Shown: positions 11,766 through 24,747, counted from the stretch's first letter. The stretch: DNA of 64,000 nucleotides from Trifolium pratense (GCF_020283565.1 NC_060064.1:19674337-19738336), one strand, 5' to 3'. Made by a program: numbers and translations. The notes: generated from the letters alone by a model not told the origin.

Positions 11766-12300
11766 AGAGCTATCAAATTGGGCTAGCCCGAATGGCCAGC
11801 CCGCCAAACCCGAATGTTTCCAGGGCTTGGGCCTTGAAAATTCTAGCCTGAATTGTTTCCGGGCTTTTTAGCCCGGCCCGATAAAGCTCATTTAAAATAT
11901 GGGCTAGTCCGAATGGACCGCAGGCTGCCCGCAAGCCCGAATAAATTATAATAAAAAATTTAAAAAATTGAAAAATAAATATTTAAAAAATTAATTTATT
12001 TTTTTAACAAAATTACAAATTGTTTTTTTTTAAATAAATTATAAAATATTTTTTATTATATGTAGTTTATAAAATAAATAAAAAAATTAAAAAAAAATTA
12101 TGAACTATTTTTTAAAAACTTTGTAAACTTTGTTTTTTTAAAAAATCATAATTATTAAACCTTTTATTAAAAAAAAAATTTAATACATTTTTATAAAATC
12201 AAATATTATTATTTTATAAAAAAAATTAATTTTATATTATTATTTTATAAAAAAAATTAATTTTAAAACATATTTTCTTTACTTTTAAAATATACATTTT
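11766..12300. mobile_element. hAT-like non-autonomous element remnant
   Basis: The GC-rich start repeats GGGCTAGCCCGAATGGCC, AGCCCGCC and GGGCTTTTTAGCCCGGCCCG, the vocabulary of plant hAT-like MITEs. A very AT-rich body follows, containing a tandem TATTATTTTATAAAAAAAATTAAT unit near 12200-12260. No far terminal repeat could be fixed, so the right boundary is approximate. Confidence 0.4.
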
Positions 12301-12572
12301 TAAAATATCACATAAGCAATTTTATTCAAAAAAGTCAATGGGGAGCTAGCAAATGCAAAAGAGGGTAAACTTGGAGGGCTAAAATCGAGCAATTGTGAAA
12401 TTTAGGAGGTTAGAATAAGCAATTGAAACCTAAGAGGCAAAAATCACACAATTGTGAAACTTAGGATGCAAAAATTGTATTTAAGCCTAACATAAAATAA
12501 CCTCAATTAACATAAATATGATGAAATAAAATTGATTTTAAAACAAATAGAAAATATTTACACTACCAACAG
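12301..12572. other. Short repeat region, no gene
   Basis: The phrase GCAATTGTGAAA(T/C)TTAGGA recurs three times between 12385 and 12475, a small degenerate tandem repeat. Nothing coding is seen. Confidence 0.4.
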
Positions 12573-12720
12573 TGAATTGATCCAAGTAGTAAGGGTCTTG
12601 ATCGCTTAAACATGTGGTTAGGAATTCAATTCCTAACTCATGCATATGGAAAAAATTCGGTTGATAGGAGAGAATTCACCTGGTGTGTCCCATAGTTATC
12701 ACTGAAACGTTAACAAAAGA
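12573..12720 (+). mobile_element. SINE-like, tRNA-related element
   Basis: An A-box-like TGATCCAAGTAGTAAGGG is followed about 35 bases later by a B-box-like GGAATTCAATTCCTA, which fits a tRNA-derived head. The tail is not clear and no target duplication was found, so this may be a truncated copy. Confidence 0.45.
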
Positions 12721-13232
12721 TTATAATTACTTTCTCTATTTCTAATTATAAGCAAAAGTCAAGTTTTTATATTTATTGAAGAGAATATATTTTATAAGAG
12801 TGTTACGTGGACGATTTTTTTTCAAAAATTGTCCATGTTATTCTCCCTTTTGTTTATACGCTTTAATTTTTTTTTTAAAAACCTAGTTAATAACCAAGTT
12901 AATCATTTTCAACAGAAGTAGTATACTCTTTTTTTTTTTTTTTTACTCAAAGTAGGAGTATACATTTTCAAATACATAAATATAGTCAAATGTTTTGACT
13001 AGTTTAGTTAATGTTTTAAGAAATAGTCAAATAGAATATAGTCAAAATATAGTAATGAATTAACTTCAGTCAAAAAACAAAATATACAAATACTGATCAA
13101 TTCTTTAATACATCTTTTTTTAGTCTTTAAAAAAAATGTTACCATACTTACATTTTGTGGGACTAATTTGTTGTTACCAAACATTGGACATATAATCTAA
13201 ATCCATTTTTTACGGTGGTAAAAAAAAAATTG

Positions 13233-13400
13233 TCGCATGAGTTTAACTCAGTTAGTAGAGACATTACATTCGAAGGACAAATTCGACCATTCACTTTCAG
13301 GGGCTCATTTAAAGCCAGAGTTTTTTTTTTCTCTACATGGACTAACACACTGAAATTGCACTAGGGGGATCGAACATTAGACCTTGAGAGGAACACACTC
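13233..13400 (+). mobile_element. SINE-like, tRNA-related element
   Basis: The tRNA-like head reads GCATGAGTTTAACTCAGTTAGTAGAG (shown in two parts: A box TAACTCAGTTAGTAGAG, then B-box-like AAATTCGACC). A short body and a T-rich tract near 13321 follow. Boundaries are approximate. Confidence 0.5.
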
Positions 13401-14340
13401 CAAGGTGCCAAACCAACACCACTAGTAGAGTTCGGAAATATGAATAGGTTAGACCGACCTACAGGGACCTACGGCTTAGCCTATATATAGGCTCAAGTTA
13501 GATCAGCTTATTTCTTTAAATCGAACAAGCCAAAACTTTTTTACAAACCTATATATATAGGCTTAGGCTTTCATTAGGCATGTCAGACTTATTCTATTTT
13601 ACTTTTAAGGTTAAATATGCTTTTAGTTCCTATAAAATTAGAAGGTTTTAAGTATAGTCTTAAAAAAATTATTCACTTTTAGTCCTTATTTTCATTTTAC
13701 ATGGACTAAAATTATCACTTTTTTACAAAACATTGTCAAAATAAAGACTACTTTTACAATATTATTCATTGTTTTACCGTAAAAAAAAAAAGACTACTTT
13801 TACAAACTACAAATTTAACATGAACAAAACTTAAAAAACAGCAACTTAATAAAATCATGATATATAAAATACAATATTCGGCAAATAATTCTTTAAATTC
13901 ATAAAAAATAATTTAATATACCGATACATTCGAATTTTTGTACAAACTTTCATTTTTATATATTTATCAATCAATATTATCTTTCAAAAAATCGTAGAAA
14001 CTTTCATTTTTATACATATAAGTCAATCAATTATGGTTAAGGATGACCACAGTTCGATTTCTCGCAACTACAATTGAAAGAGAGTTTTTAATGTCAGAAC
14101 TAATCCCAAATCAAATTAATCTGACAGTGAAAGCCAAAAAATCAAATAAATTGTCTTTTTTAAAAAAAATCAATATTATCTCTTCTCATTAAAACCAAAA
14201 ACAATATTGTATCTTCTCTCTGTAAAAAAAAAATATTGTATCTTCTCATTTTGCCATTCACGGATAAATCGGCTGTTATTACCGCTGTGAATCTATAGCA
14301 GTAATTGAGAACCAATCATATCACTCCACATCATCACCCT
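13401..14340. other. Intergenic upstream of the aminotransferase gene; repeat remnants only
   Basis: At 13434-13590 phrases such as ACCGACCTACAGGGACC and TATATATAGGCTTAGGC look like a hAT-like element remnant. At 13610-13700 TTAAATATGCTTTTAGTTCC matches a dispersed plant repeat phrase. No coding sequence is seen. Confidence 0.4.
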
Positions 14341-14351
14341 CACCCATTCCC

Positions 14352-14358
14352 TATATAA
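14352..14358 (+). promoter_or_regulatory. TATA box of the aminotransferase gene
   Basis: TATATAA lies about 160 bases before the start codon, and a CT-rich leader beginning about 14365 follows. The spacing suits transcription starting near 14385. No ATG occurs between it and the chosen start. Confidence 0.65.
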
Positions 14359-14515
14359 ACCTTCCCCGTTCTTCTCTCATTCCTTCAAATCCTGCTTGAT
14401 TCTCTCTGATTTCTTTCTCATTTCTCCTTCTTCTTTCTTTATCCCTCATCGTGCGGTTTCGGGTCGGGTCCTACATTTTCGGAACCATCACCGGAATCCT
14501 CATCGACCGGAAGAA

Positions 14516-17500
14516 ATGACAGGATCACTACTTGCAAGATTACTCCGCCGATCATCACCGCAGCAGAGCCGATTCATCTGCCAGCGAAGCATTTCTCAGT
14601 CGGCAGCGGAAAGAACAAAGGAAACCGTTTCCGTCGAACCACCAGTATTACCGGCGTTCGATTACGTTCCGCCGCCGTATTCTGGTCCTTCCGGCGATGA
14701 GATCCTTGCGAAGCGTAAAGAGTATCTTAGCCCTTCAATCATGCATTTCTACAAATCTCCGGTGAGGATCCACCACACCGAATAATAACTCTTAATAATT
14801 ATAATCGTCAATAATTCACTAGTTTTGATTCTGTTATTATCTTCGTTAAAATGCAACGGTTATTAATTAATTAATTAATTAATTAATTAATTTTTTAACT
14901 TATGATATGATTACTGTGATGTAGCTGAACGTGGTGGAAGGGAAGAGGCAATATCTGTTCGATGAAAATGGGAGGAGGTATCTTGATGGATTTGGAGGGA
15001 TTGCTACGGTGGGTTGTGGACACTGCCACCCTGATGTAGTCGAAGCTATCATCGAACAAACGAAAAAGTTACAGCACTCAACGGTTCTGTATCTGAACCA
15101 TGCCGTTGCTGATTTTGCAGAAGCTTTGGCTAGTAAGCTTCCCGGCGATCTTAAGGTGCGTTTCGGTTAACGTTACCGTAATCTCCAGCGTGTTATTATG
15201 TTAAATATTAATATTATTTTTGTCTATATAAAATTACAAGTTTATAAAATAAAATACTAAAATATTTCTTACAAAAAAAATTAAATATTTATTTTTTATT
15301 CATAAAAAAAATTATTTTCATAAAAACTTTTTAAAATAAAATTAACTCTTATTTTATTTAATATGTCTCTTTTGGTAATTTTATTTATTTAATATATTTT
15401 TTGGGAACATTTTATTTAATTTAATATATGCATGTATATATGCTCTTTTTTTTTTGACGCATATGTCTCACCTTTTTGGTAGTATAAAATTTAATTTTTA
15501 CTTTTTTGGTATTGTATACTAGTACATTGTTTTTCTTTTTCGTTTGACCACTCGATATTTTTTTCCTATTCCTTCAAAAATAGATTCCTATATACCTGAT
15601 GCTACCATTTCAGTAAAGAAAAAAAATATTTCTCAATTATATTATATCTATATCTATATTATATATAAAGAGAATACATGAGTTTTGGTGTAGACTTTTC
15701 ATATCTATTCTATATCTATACTACTACTTTCGTCCCTAATTATAAGACACTAATTATAAGACCCTGTTTGACCATTGCACATACGCCAATGCATAATTTT
15801 GATCATTAATATCTTTAATTGTCTATTACTAAAAATTATAAAAACATAATATTTTGAAAATACTCATTAAAACAAATTGAACAAGATTTAATATTTACAT
15901 TTATATATTATTAAAAAATACGGTCAAAACAAGGCAAATGAATAGTACATATTTGTCAAACAGACTCTTATAATTACCCTTGATTTTTTTAGCAGCAACA
16001 AAAATCTTTTATTAACAAACTCACCATAACATAAATATCTTTAGCAGCAAAAATCTTTAATTAACAAACCGACCCATAACATAAAGCATATTTAATTAAC
16101 AAATTGACCATAACATAAAGTATATTTTTTTGGGACATAATTTAGACACAGGCAGGCGCGAAACGCGCCTGTCTGGCCCGTTAGTATATTATAGTAATAA
16201 TAATAGTAATTAATAAATAATAAACTAATGTATTGGTTATATATACCTAATAACTTTTTTTAAAAAATATACCTAATAATTAGGTTAAAATTTGTCTATA
16301 TTAGTTTAGGCACCATCTTCACATGAGTTTGATGACATGGTCTCACAATTGTGTATGTGAGATTAAAATAGTGTTCATTCTATCATCTAAATTTTACATC
16401 GTCTTTACATCTCGTGGTGTATTCAAATTAAATTCTTTTCCAGTTTCGGTGTTAATGAACTAGCAATTCAAAGATTCCTTCACTTCATATGATAAAATTT
16501 GTGAACTACGTCAGGTGATAGCTCAACAAAAGAAAAAGATCGATAAAATGTTAGAGATGTGTTATATTAACACAAAATGGTTAGACAAAAATACAACATA
16601 GTACTTTCTTCACTCACACACGAATATCGAGGCGTAGAACAAGTATTAAAAAAAAGTAAAAAGTATAACTTTGTTGTATTTTTGTTAAAAAATTATGTTT
16701 AAATAATATTTTCCAAAATGTTAATGGTTGATCTTAAATAGAATTCTTAAGAAATGTCCCACAAGGATACTATAGTTAGAAATATCCTATAATAATAAAT
16801 AAATAAATATGAATAAAATAACTATGTTTCAATCATGGATGATTAACCGAGTACGCCAATTACTACTGTAGTATTTTTTAATAAACTATTTTAATACTTT
16901 AATTGCCAATTTGTCAATATCATGGGATTGGAGCTCTGTGATGGATGCTATGCTGGCGTAGAGTGATATCGATGCTAACTGGTTTCGTGGCCAAAAGATA
17001 ATGTTTCTTGTCCATGTCAAATAATTCAATTCACACGAGAAAACAAACAATTTAGTTTAAAGTATGTTTTAAGTTTTACGTCCAAAAACACCCAACCAAA
17101 CATATATATCTTGTATCACAAATTATTAAATATCCCAATTGATTAATGGGAGTATTCTTTAATTTTTATACACAATTATTGTATGATAAGAATCTTTAAG
17201 ATTAACCAAACGTGCTTTTGGGGAGAAATTCCAATTATTATCAATCTCAACTCCAACTAGTGTAAAAAAAAAATATTAAATGAGTAACTTGGTGGTTGAG
17301 AATGTAAGATACAAGAGTTGAGAAAGATATATAATTTACTTGCATGTTTAAATAATCACATTTGAAATTATTCTAGTATTAGTATTATTTATTTACAAGA
17401 TATCGCTCTTGTTAATTTAGTGTGCGTGTCTATTATATGTAGGTGGTGTTTTTCACAAACTCTGGAACAGAAGCAAACGAATTGGCGATGATGATAGCAA

Positions 17501-20500
17501 GGTTGTACACTGGATGCCATGACATAATATCTGTTAGAAATTCTTACCACGGGAATGCAAGTGGCACCATGGGGGCCACAGCTCAAAGTATCTGGAAATT
17601 TAATGTTGTACAGGTATATATATTATCCTCTTTTTATCTCATTTAATTTGATCACAGTTTTCTTTTATAATTATTACACAACAAACCTGGTTTATAAGTG
17701 TGGCAACAACTAGATGAGGAAATTCTATGGTCTAAAAATGGTTTTATAAACCGTGGTCTATTTGCATATTTATAGAATATAGATAGAGGATTTTTTTAGT
17801 TTCTATAAATTAGATGAAAATCGAAGTAAGAATCTCATACTATTCAAACTCTTCACAACATATTTTTTATTATAATAAACCACGTGGCGTGTCCCACCTT
17901 TATATTTTCTAAGTACTTTTTGTAATTTCTACTACATAAGTTAACTAGGAATGAAATTGACTTAGGTAGTGGAGTGGACTAACACGTTTAGGCAGCTGAC
18001 GCATAGTTTCACTAAACTTTATATGTGATATGTGATAGCAACACCAACGGAGTTTGGTATCGCTGGGCACATTTCTATCAACTATGAAAGTGACCAGCTT
18101 ATTATCGTTTCTATTTAAAAAATGGACATATCTATGGAAACTAAGTAGGTTTGGATAAGTTCTAAAGTGCTATGACAATGATTTCTTATGATAATGAATG
18201 TGTAGACCCCACTTAAGCAAATAATATTACAATTATGTGCTGTGGTGTGTCTTATTCATTTTCAATTTGGAGTACAAGATATACTAATACTATCTTGGCC
18301 CAAAATTTTAGTATTTTTTCTAATTAAGATAGTGTATTTTACTTGTTGCCAATTTACATGTGAGCTTTCGTCAAAAAAAAAATAAAAAATTTACATGTGA
18401 GCTCACATACAAATTCAAATTTGTGAATTATTCTCTCCGATTCTTATTATAAGAAAAATAACACTTTTTAGATATATTTGGTTCCTATTATAGGCCAAAT
18501 ATTATACACCAAACATTTTAAGAATTTAAAAAATAAATTTTTTTTATAATAAAAGTCGGAGGGAGTATTCTCCAACAAAAAAAAATTGTGTATTATTCTT
18601 TGCTTGTTTTCTTTATGTTCCCTTCCATTTGAATCCCAATTGTTTTAAACGAGTGTTAATTAAGTTTAAAATGTAAAATAGTTTTTGTCTTTTTGATGCT
18701 TTGCTTAATTAACGGTTATATTTTTCTGTTTTGGGTGCCATCAAGAGTGGTGTTCATCATGCAGTAAATCCAGACCCTTACAGAGGCCTTTTTGGCTCCG
18801 ATGGACCGAAGTACGCAAAAGATGTTCAAGACATCATTAACTTTGGAACTTCCGGAAATGTTGCTGCATTCATATCTGAAGCTATACAGGTACCTTATAA
18901 ACCATATCAAATCTATGGTGAACTTAATTATTTTTAGATATAAACCATGTATATCATTATACATTAGATGATGGTTTTCAATTGTGCTACGCTGCGAACT
19001 TTTATATTGCGAGAAATTGCAGCTGATGCGGTTGATATCGCGGTTGTAATACTGGAGACCACAAAATCCGTTATATTTCGGAAGCAATTGTGGTTGTGTA
19101 CTGCAATTTGAAGTCATGCATTAGATAGCGATAGACCACTTTTTGTGTTATTTATTAAGTTAAACTTATCGCTCCGTGTGTAACTTTTAAGAAATTGTGT
19201 AAAACTAATACTAAAATAGTGTAAACTGATGTATCATGTGTAATTTCCTAAGCAACATGAATCGGCGATATGGTATCATAAGCTTTTTTGTAAGCAAACA
19301 CATTTGTTGATGATGCTCTTGTTGTTTATGTTAGGGAGTTGGGGGCATTGTTGAATTGGCGCCTGGTTACTTATCTGCTGCCTATGATAGTGTTAGAAAA
19401 GCTGGAGGTCTTTGTATTGCTGACGAGGTTCAGTCTGGGTTTGCTCGCACTGGTAGCAATTTCTGGGGATTTGAAGCCCATGGTGTTCAACCTGACATAG
19501 TAACAATGGCAAAGGTAACTAATTCTTCTCTTCTTGTCGGGGTAGAAAGAATCCATCTTCACTTAATTTAGCAAACAGAAAAGTCTAACCGTCTGTGTCA
19601 AAAAACATAGAATATTTGCCTTCTCTGGTAATGAAAGTGATGCATAGACCATAGTTATAATTGATAAATTATATCCAAGATTTTTTTTCGTAAAAAAAAT
19701 ATGCAATTACGATTTGATCTGCGACATCAATGAGTTTGATATCTGCAATGAAACCACAATTGGGATGTATTTGACAGAGATTCTCTAAAGTATCAAGAAC
19801 TGCAATGCCATCGTGACAGTGACTTGTCAAGTATGTCTGCTCATTGTTTTTTGGCTTGTTTTCTTAATTTTGCTTTTGGCAGGGTATTGGAAATGGCATT
19901 CCTCTTGGTGCTGTTGTAACTACTCCTGAGATTGCAAAGGTCCTAACTCGCCGAAGTTACTTTAATACCTTTGGTGGAAATCCTGTCTGCACAGCCGCAG
20001 GATTGGCTGTTTTAAAAGTAATAGAGAAGGAAAAGCTTCAAGAAAATGCATTTGTAGTGGGGTCCCATTTAAAAGAGAGGCTTAAAGCGCTCAAGGACAA
20101 ATATGAAGGTATAGTTTCGTCCCTTATACTTTCTTATCTAAGATTAATGCACATGCATTCATGAATTCATTCTAGAGAGAGTTACATGATGCAGAAGAAA
20201 GGACTATAGCTGAGATGCATTATGGTTACAAAAGAACAAAAATTTGTTTTTCTTTCAATGTCTCTAATTATACTTTCTTGTTTTCTTTGATAGTAATTGG
20301 TGATGTAAGAGGACAAGGTTTCATGCTTGGAGTTGAACTTGTCACTGACCGTGAACTTAAAACACCAGCAAAAGAGGAAACACTGCATGTGATGGACCAA
20401 ATGAAAGGTAAAGTCTCAATCCTTATAGGCTAAGTTGTTCTGGATTTCCTCTAGTCAATTCCCTACATTCTTAAACAGTCTAGTATCTCGGATTTTGAGC

Positions 20501-20771
20501 TGAGTTATATAAACCGATGATATGCTCTTCTGCTGTTTCCACAGACTTAGGAGTGCTGATTGGAAAAGGTGGCTATTATGGAAATGTATTCAGAATTACA
20601 CCTCCATTATGTTTCACCAAAGAAGATGCAGGTTAGTCTCTAATTTTCTCTCTCTTTAACATTGCATAAAAAAATAGTACTATTCTTAGTCCTTATTACT
20701 TACATCTTGTCTATGTTTTGTTTGCAGATTTCCTAGTGGATGCCATGGACTACACATTATCTAGAATGTGA
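14516..20771 (+). CDS. AGT2: Alanine--glyoxylate aminotransferase 2 homolog, mitochondrial
   Basis: Nine exons (14516-14761, 14925-15155, 17443-17613, 18746-18889, 19335-19514, 19883-20108, 20294-20407, 20545-20631, 20728-20771), all with GT-AG introns, join into 480 codons, the usual family length. It belongs to the class III PLP-dependent aminotransferases, which in plants include AGT2/AGT3 and PYD4 (alanine:glyoxylate or beta-alanine aminotransferase). The N-terminus is Arg/Ser-rich with no acidic residue in the first 30, as in a mitochondrial presequence. Visible motifs are T-N-S-G-T-E-A-N-E in exon 3, the PLP aspartate in I-A-D-E-V-Q (D294), and the Schiff-base lysine in M-A-K-G-I-G-N-G (K324), which is the last codon of exon 5. 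The C-terminus keeps R-I-T-P-P-L-C-F. The first in-frame ATG was chosen. The exact substrate cannot be read from sequence. Confidence 0.93.
14860..14892. repeat. ATTA/TTAA microsatellite in AGT2 intron 1
   Basis: About eight uninterrupted AATT-type tetranucleotides just upstream of the exon 2 acceptor region. Confidence 0.9.
15653..16184 (+). mobile_element. Non-autonomous Helitron in AGT2 intron 2
   Basis: The 5' end is A followed by TCTATATTATATATAAAGAG. The 3' end has a perfect 8-bp stem, CAGGCGCG / CGCGCCTG, with an AAA loop (16153-16171), then 13 bases to TTAG followed by T. The last tetranucleotide is TTAG rather than the consensus CTRR, probably one mutation. Its 5' sequence and the segment around AGCAGCAACAAAAATCTTTT are shared with 30706-30860. 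It carries a nested TIR element and no coding sequence. Confidence 0.65.
15727..15985. mobile_element. Mariner/Stowaway-like MITE nested in the Helitron
   Basis: The left end has TTCGTCCCTAATTATAAGAC and the right end AGACTCTTATAATTACCC, roughly reverse complementary. Internal GTTTGACCATT and GGTCAAAAC are also mirrored. The arms are diverged, so boundaries are within a few bases. Confidence 0.5.
18430..18566. mobile_element. Stowaway-like MITE in AGT2 intron 3
   Basis: The left CTCTCCGATTCTTATTATAA is mirrored by the right TTATAATAAAAGTCGGAGGG, and TA follows the right end. This is the usual layout of Tc1/mariner-derived MITEs. Confidence 0.65.
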
Positions 20772-22184
20772 ACTGTGAAGCTTAAATAAGATGCAAGTGT
20801 AAATAAATGTCAACCGTACTTTATGATGTTAACTTAAACTCTATTAGATTATTCCATCTCGACTCTAGCAAGTAAAATTTATAAATTTTACCTGCAGGTT
20901 TTAGACCTATTTATAGTTGCCAACTGCCATCGTAGAAAACGAATGAGCCAACAACTCGTTGTCTCTTGGTTATCTTTCTTATCCCATTTTTGTTTTTTAT
21001 TCGCTGCTCCTTTAATTTCATGGAAAACGAATGAGCCAACAACTTGTTGTCTCTTGGTTATCTTATCTCATCCCATTTTTGTTTGCTGCACCTTTACTTT
21101 TCATGCATATGCCAATCCTGATATTTCTTCCTGTTTTTTCCCTATGTTTTATACCTCTGATTTTACGGTATAGTTGACTCTACACTATTGAATGCTGAAA
21201 CTAAAATTTGATTTTGAGCAATTGGAAGCTTAATTATGGACTTCTAGCAATTAGTAAGATTTAAAAGAAAATACATTAAGGCTATCTCTGGTTCTGTAAA
21301 AGATTAGGTGAGTTGAGTCTTAGGGGCTTGCCAGGTTCAGGGCATACCTCGTGGCTTAAAGAGCGCTTACATAGGTACTTACGGATCACCTACCAAAGAG
21401 GTAATCATCCTGGTAGCGGGAATTGAACCCATATCTCTATTTTAAGTGAGTTATGCATGTCAAGCTAGTTTATATTTCTTCTCATTGTTGTCAAGAAAAT
21501 TCAATTGTCCAAGGATTTGGACAAAATTCCAAAATCTATTATTTGAGGAAGAATCAGATGCAGGCATGATTCAAGTCTGTAATATGACGGTTTAAGAACC
21601 AAATATTAGCTATTTTATATGGATATGGATTAGGATAATGAAGGGATATTAGAAAGCCTTACTTAGGATAACATCTCCATCTGTATGTTAGTGAAATATT
21701 CTCACCAGCAACATTCCACTACACAGGGATGTTTCCTGTGTAGCACCAACACTTAATAGGTTAAGGACATGTCGAGTGTAAACTATGTGTCACTAGTATG
21801 ACACTGACACATGTATTTACATTCAATCACATATATTATTACAGATATGTGTCAATATCATGTCCAATATCCATAATATTTGTATCAATGATGTATCCAG
21901 TGTCCAACAATGTTCAATTTTGGGCTTTTAGTTACTAAAGAGTTCTAATGTTAGGAATCCTTGGTGGCCAGTATATTGGATCCTATTAGGAACTGGAAAT
22001 TTTCTAAAATACTGTAAATTAGGATTGATAGATGTATAATTTGGTAAACAAATGTAATACAAACTTGTCACTCTGCTGTTTTCTGATGAACATATTCTTC
22101 TTTTTTCCACAACAAAACTCTTATTTTAGTTTTTCTTATTAGTTATTACAGAGTCATCTTAAACTATAAATAGGGATGTTAGTA
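20772..22184. other. AGT2 3' region and intergenic, no gene
   Basis: A possible poly(A) signal AATAAA sits at about 20800. The phrase AACGAATGAGCCAACAAC(T)TGTTGTCTC occurs twice, at 20939 and 21026, a local duplication of about 85 bases. Around 21290-21450 lies a moderately GC sequence ending in GGGAATTGAACCCATATCT, which looks like the B-box end of a minus-strand SINE-like repeat. No coding sequence. Confidence 0.5.
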
Positions 22185-22930
22185 TTACACGTTGCTCCCA
22201 TGCTCAAGTTCTCTTCTCAGCCTTTGAAAAGTCTCAGTTTTCAATGGTTTTGTCATAACATCAGCCACTAGGTTTTCTGAACTGCAGTGGATCAAATCAA
22301 GTACTCCTTCTTTAACCAGGTTTCTCAAAATATGGAATACCGGATTTTTGGACAGTTTTACAGTAGAACTATTACCACAAAATATCACAGAAGCTCTACT
22401 TTGAGGCAGCTCAATTTTGTCCAGTATTTCCTTCAACCAAGCTACTTGACAAGCACAATATGCAGCAGCTATAAATTCTGCCTCAGTGGTTGAGAGGGTG
22501 ACCACTGGTTGCTTCTTTGAGGACCAACAGACAGCACCTGAACCAAGTAAAAACACATACCCTGAAGTGTTTTTCCTATGATCAATATCACCAGCAGAGT
22601 CACTGTTAGTATAAGCAATAAATTCTCCTTTTCCACTGTTGGTGTACTGAATTCCAAGTTCAGTAGTTCCTTGCAAATACCTGAGAATTCTTTTAGCCGC
22701 TTGTAAATGCAATTCAATTGGTCTGTCCATGTATCTACTGATCAAGTCGTGTGGCTGTTAAATACATCAAACAACTAACAATTTGCTTGAAGTTTGTTTC
22801 ATTTACTTTCTTTCCACTTTCATCTCTTGATAACTTTGAATCTGGAATAATAGGACATAGAACAGGTTTACAGTTACTCATTTCAAATATGTCTAGAATT
22901 CTCCTCTGCATATCTAGCTTGGCTTATGCA
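22185..22930 (-). mobile_element. Ty1/copia polyprotein remnant: end of RT plus RNase H
   Basis: The minus-strand frame from 22745 to 22185 gives 186 codons of copia RNase H, including A-K-R-I-L-R-Y-L-Q-G-T, T-S-G-Y-V-F, S-L-S-T-T-E-A-E-F-I-A-A and A-D-V-M-T-K-P-L. Upstream, in another frame, 22746-22930 encodes the preceding RT-connection part (F-E-M-S-N-C-K-P-V, C-P-I-I-P). Relative to the family, a stretch after S-K-N-P-V-F-H is missing, the active-site-like Asp of the usual Y-S-D-S-D is Asn, and there is a frameshift near 22745. It is not functional. Confidence 0.85.
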
Positions 22931-23071
22931 AATTCCAGCTTCATTCCGCTTCACTTCAACACGTAGAAAACGATTCATCTTGCACATATATATTGTTATA
23001 TGGAGAATACTCGCATTCGTATTCTTATTTCCTTGTTCTCTTTCTCATATATTATTCATAACTATATGACT

Positions 23072-23254
23072 CTATATATTATTCTCAACACTAATGAAAT
23101 CATATAAGTATGATGGTTTTCCTATTATTCTCCCTCCAGCTTGAATATTTGTATCTTCATCAGATTCTTCTAAAACATCCTCATTTTCAATGTCTGCTGC
23201 ATCTTCTGTATCATCATTTAAAATGCAATCTTGTAACCTGAGTCGTTCCATCAT
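23072..23254 (-). mobile_element. Possible second copia fragment (acidic linker before RT)
   Basis: A 60-codon minus-strand frame is very acidic, then has G-K-P-S-Y-L-Y-D-F. This resembles the acidic linker and R-x-x-P-S-Y-L-x-D-Y segment between integrase and reverse transcriptase of copia polyproteins. It lies in the right order and strand for the element at 22185-22930, with most of the RT deleted between them. The match is short, so the call is tentative. Confidence 0.4.
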
Positions 23255-24747
23255 CGGTCAAACACTTTGACTCTTTAACCAAAGTGAATCCAATGGTTTA
23301 TTTAGTTGCTGCTCTATAGACGGTTAACTAATGTGCTGAAAACCTAGGTAGCAAAGCAAAGAGAGTAGTTTATTCTCAGACTCTGCTTCAAGCAATCCTT
23401 CATAATATTAATTTGATCTTTTTATGAAATATTATATGAATAATATGCTACTATAATTTATATCTATGGATAACTAATGCTTTATGCCTATATATTTGGG
23501 TTTAGAATCCTTCATAGCTATAGCTATCAATTTACATTTGTGTACTAAGAATAAGATATAACAGAGAAGTAGATACTTTCCTTAATATTTTGCTTGCCAT
23601 CAATCAATGTTTCACAGAAAATCACTTATTTTAGAGTTCTTTTCTCTAAGAAAACTAAAGATTTTCAGACAAGAAACATAAAGCTAAATACACAATTTTA
23701 CATCATTTTATATAAAAACTGCTTTCAAACATTAGAAAAGCAATATATGTCCTTTTTCTGGAAGCCTTTTTCATGCTCATGTAGTAGCATATTTTTCACA
23801 AAGATAGTGTTGTAAAATGCAAATACAAATGGCAAAGAAGTAAAATGGTGAATATTGAGAGCAAAGTATTAAATTGTATTGTAGTCTTGATTTCATTTGC
23901 ATACTATGGAATTTAATCTTAAGAAATTTAATGAATTTAATGCACCATAATATAATATAATTAATCTTAAAAAATATATAGAATTTATTGCACCATAATA
24001 TATAATATAATATGTAACAATAATATAACAAATCACAAACAATAATTTGGTCAAGGTATTAATGGATTGGTTTAAATCTTCTTCATTTTTGTTAGTGGAA
24101 ACTTCATATATTTTATGGAGTGATGATGAAGATTTGTTATAAAAAAAAATATATATGTATGTGTGTGGAAATTTCATATATAATAATTCAATGGTTTACA
24201 CTGAGTTATTCAATTTATCAAAATGTAAATGTGTGTGTAAACATGAGAGTGACATCTATAATGTATTTTTTTATGGAGAGACATGAAGCCATGTGGCAGA
24301 AGTCGTTTAGTTAGTTGATAGACAAAGACACAAAAAACCACACTTTCTTCATTTTCAGTTTTGACCATTTACTTTCCACTCATTTCGCCTCTTCTCTCTC
24401 TTTCATTCATCTGCAATTCCTATCATTCTTTCTTTGGTCAAAATCCATTTTTTTCCAGATTATTGTAACACTTTATGCTAATTTCACAACCCCTTTTGAC
24501 AAATTTTAATCTTTTGCACATTTTTTCACATTGATATAAAATTTTGTCATATTTGATTCACTACTAGATGCATAAGGGCTAGTCCTAGTTATATATTATT
24601 TATTTTTTTTGTAATGTTCAATTTTTCATATTGGAGATTTTGATGAGAGGTCAAGATAGAAAAAATACCTATCTATGGAGAATTTGATACATTTGATGTT
24701 GCTTGAGCTTTGTTGTTGGTGGTTTCATTACAATCTTTTCAGATGGA
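23255..24747. other. Upstream region of the PRAF gene
   Basis: An AT-rich direct repeat (AATTTAATGCACCATAATAT / AATTTATTGCACCATAATAT) lies at 23928-24010. A pyrimidine-rich tract at about 24340-24460 could be the PRAF 5' untranslated leader. No clear TATA box could be fixed and no other gene is seen. Confidence 0.45.

Noticed and set aside
14396..14515. N-terminal extension of the AGT2 frame upstream of 14516
   Set aside because: The frame is open but has no ATG; the segment is the CT-rich leader after the TATA box.
18716..19117. 133-codon minus-strand frame over AGT2 exon 4
   Set aside because: It lies antisense to a conserved exon and runs into intron sequence; no protein similarity, so a shadow frame.
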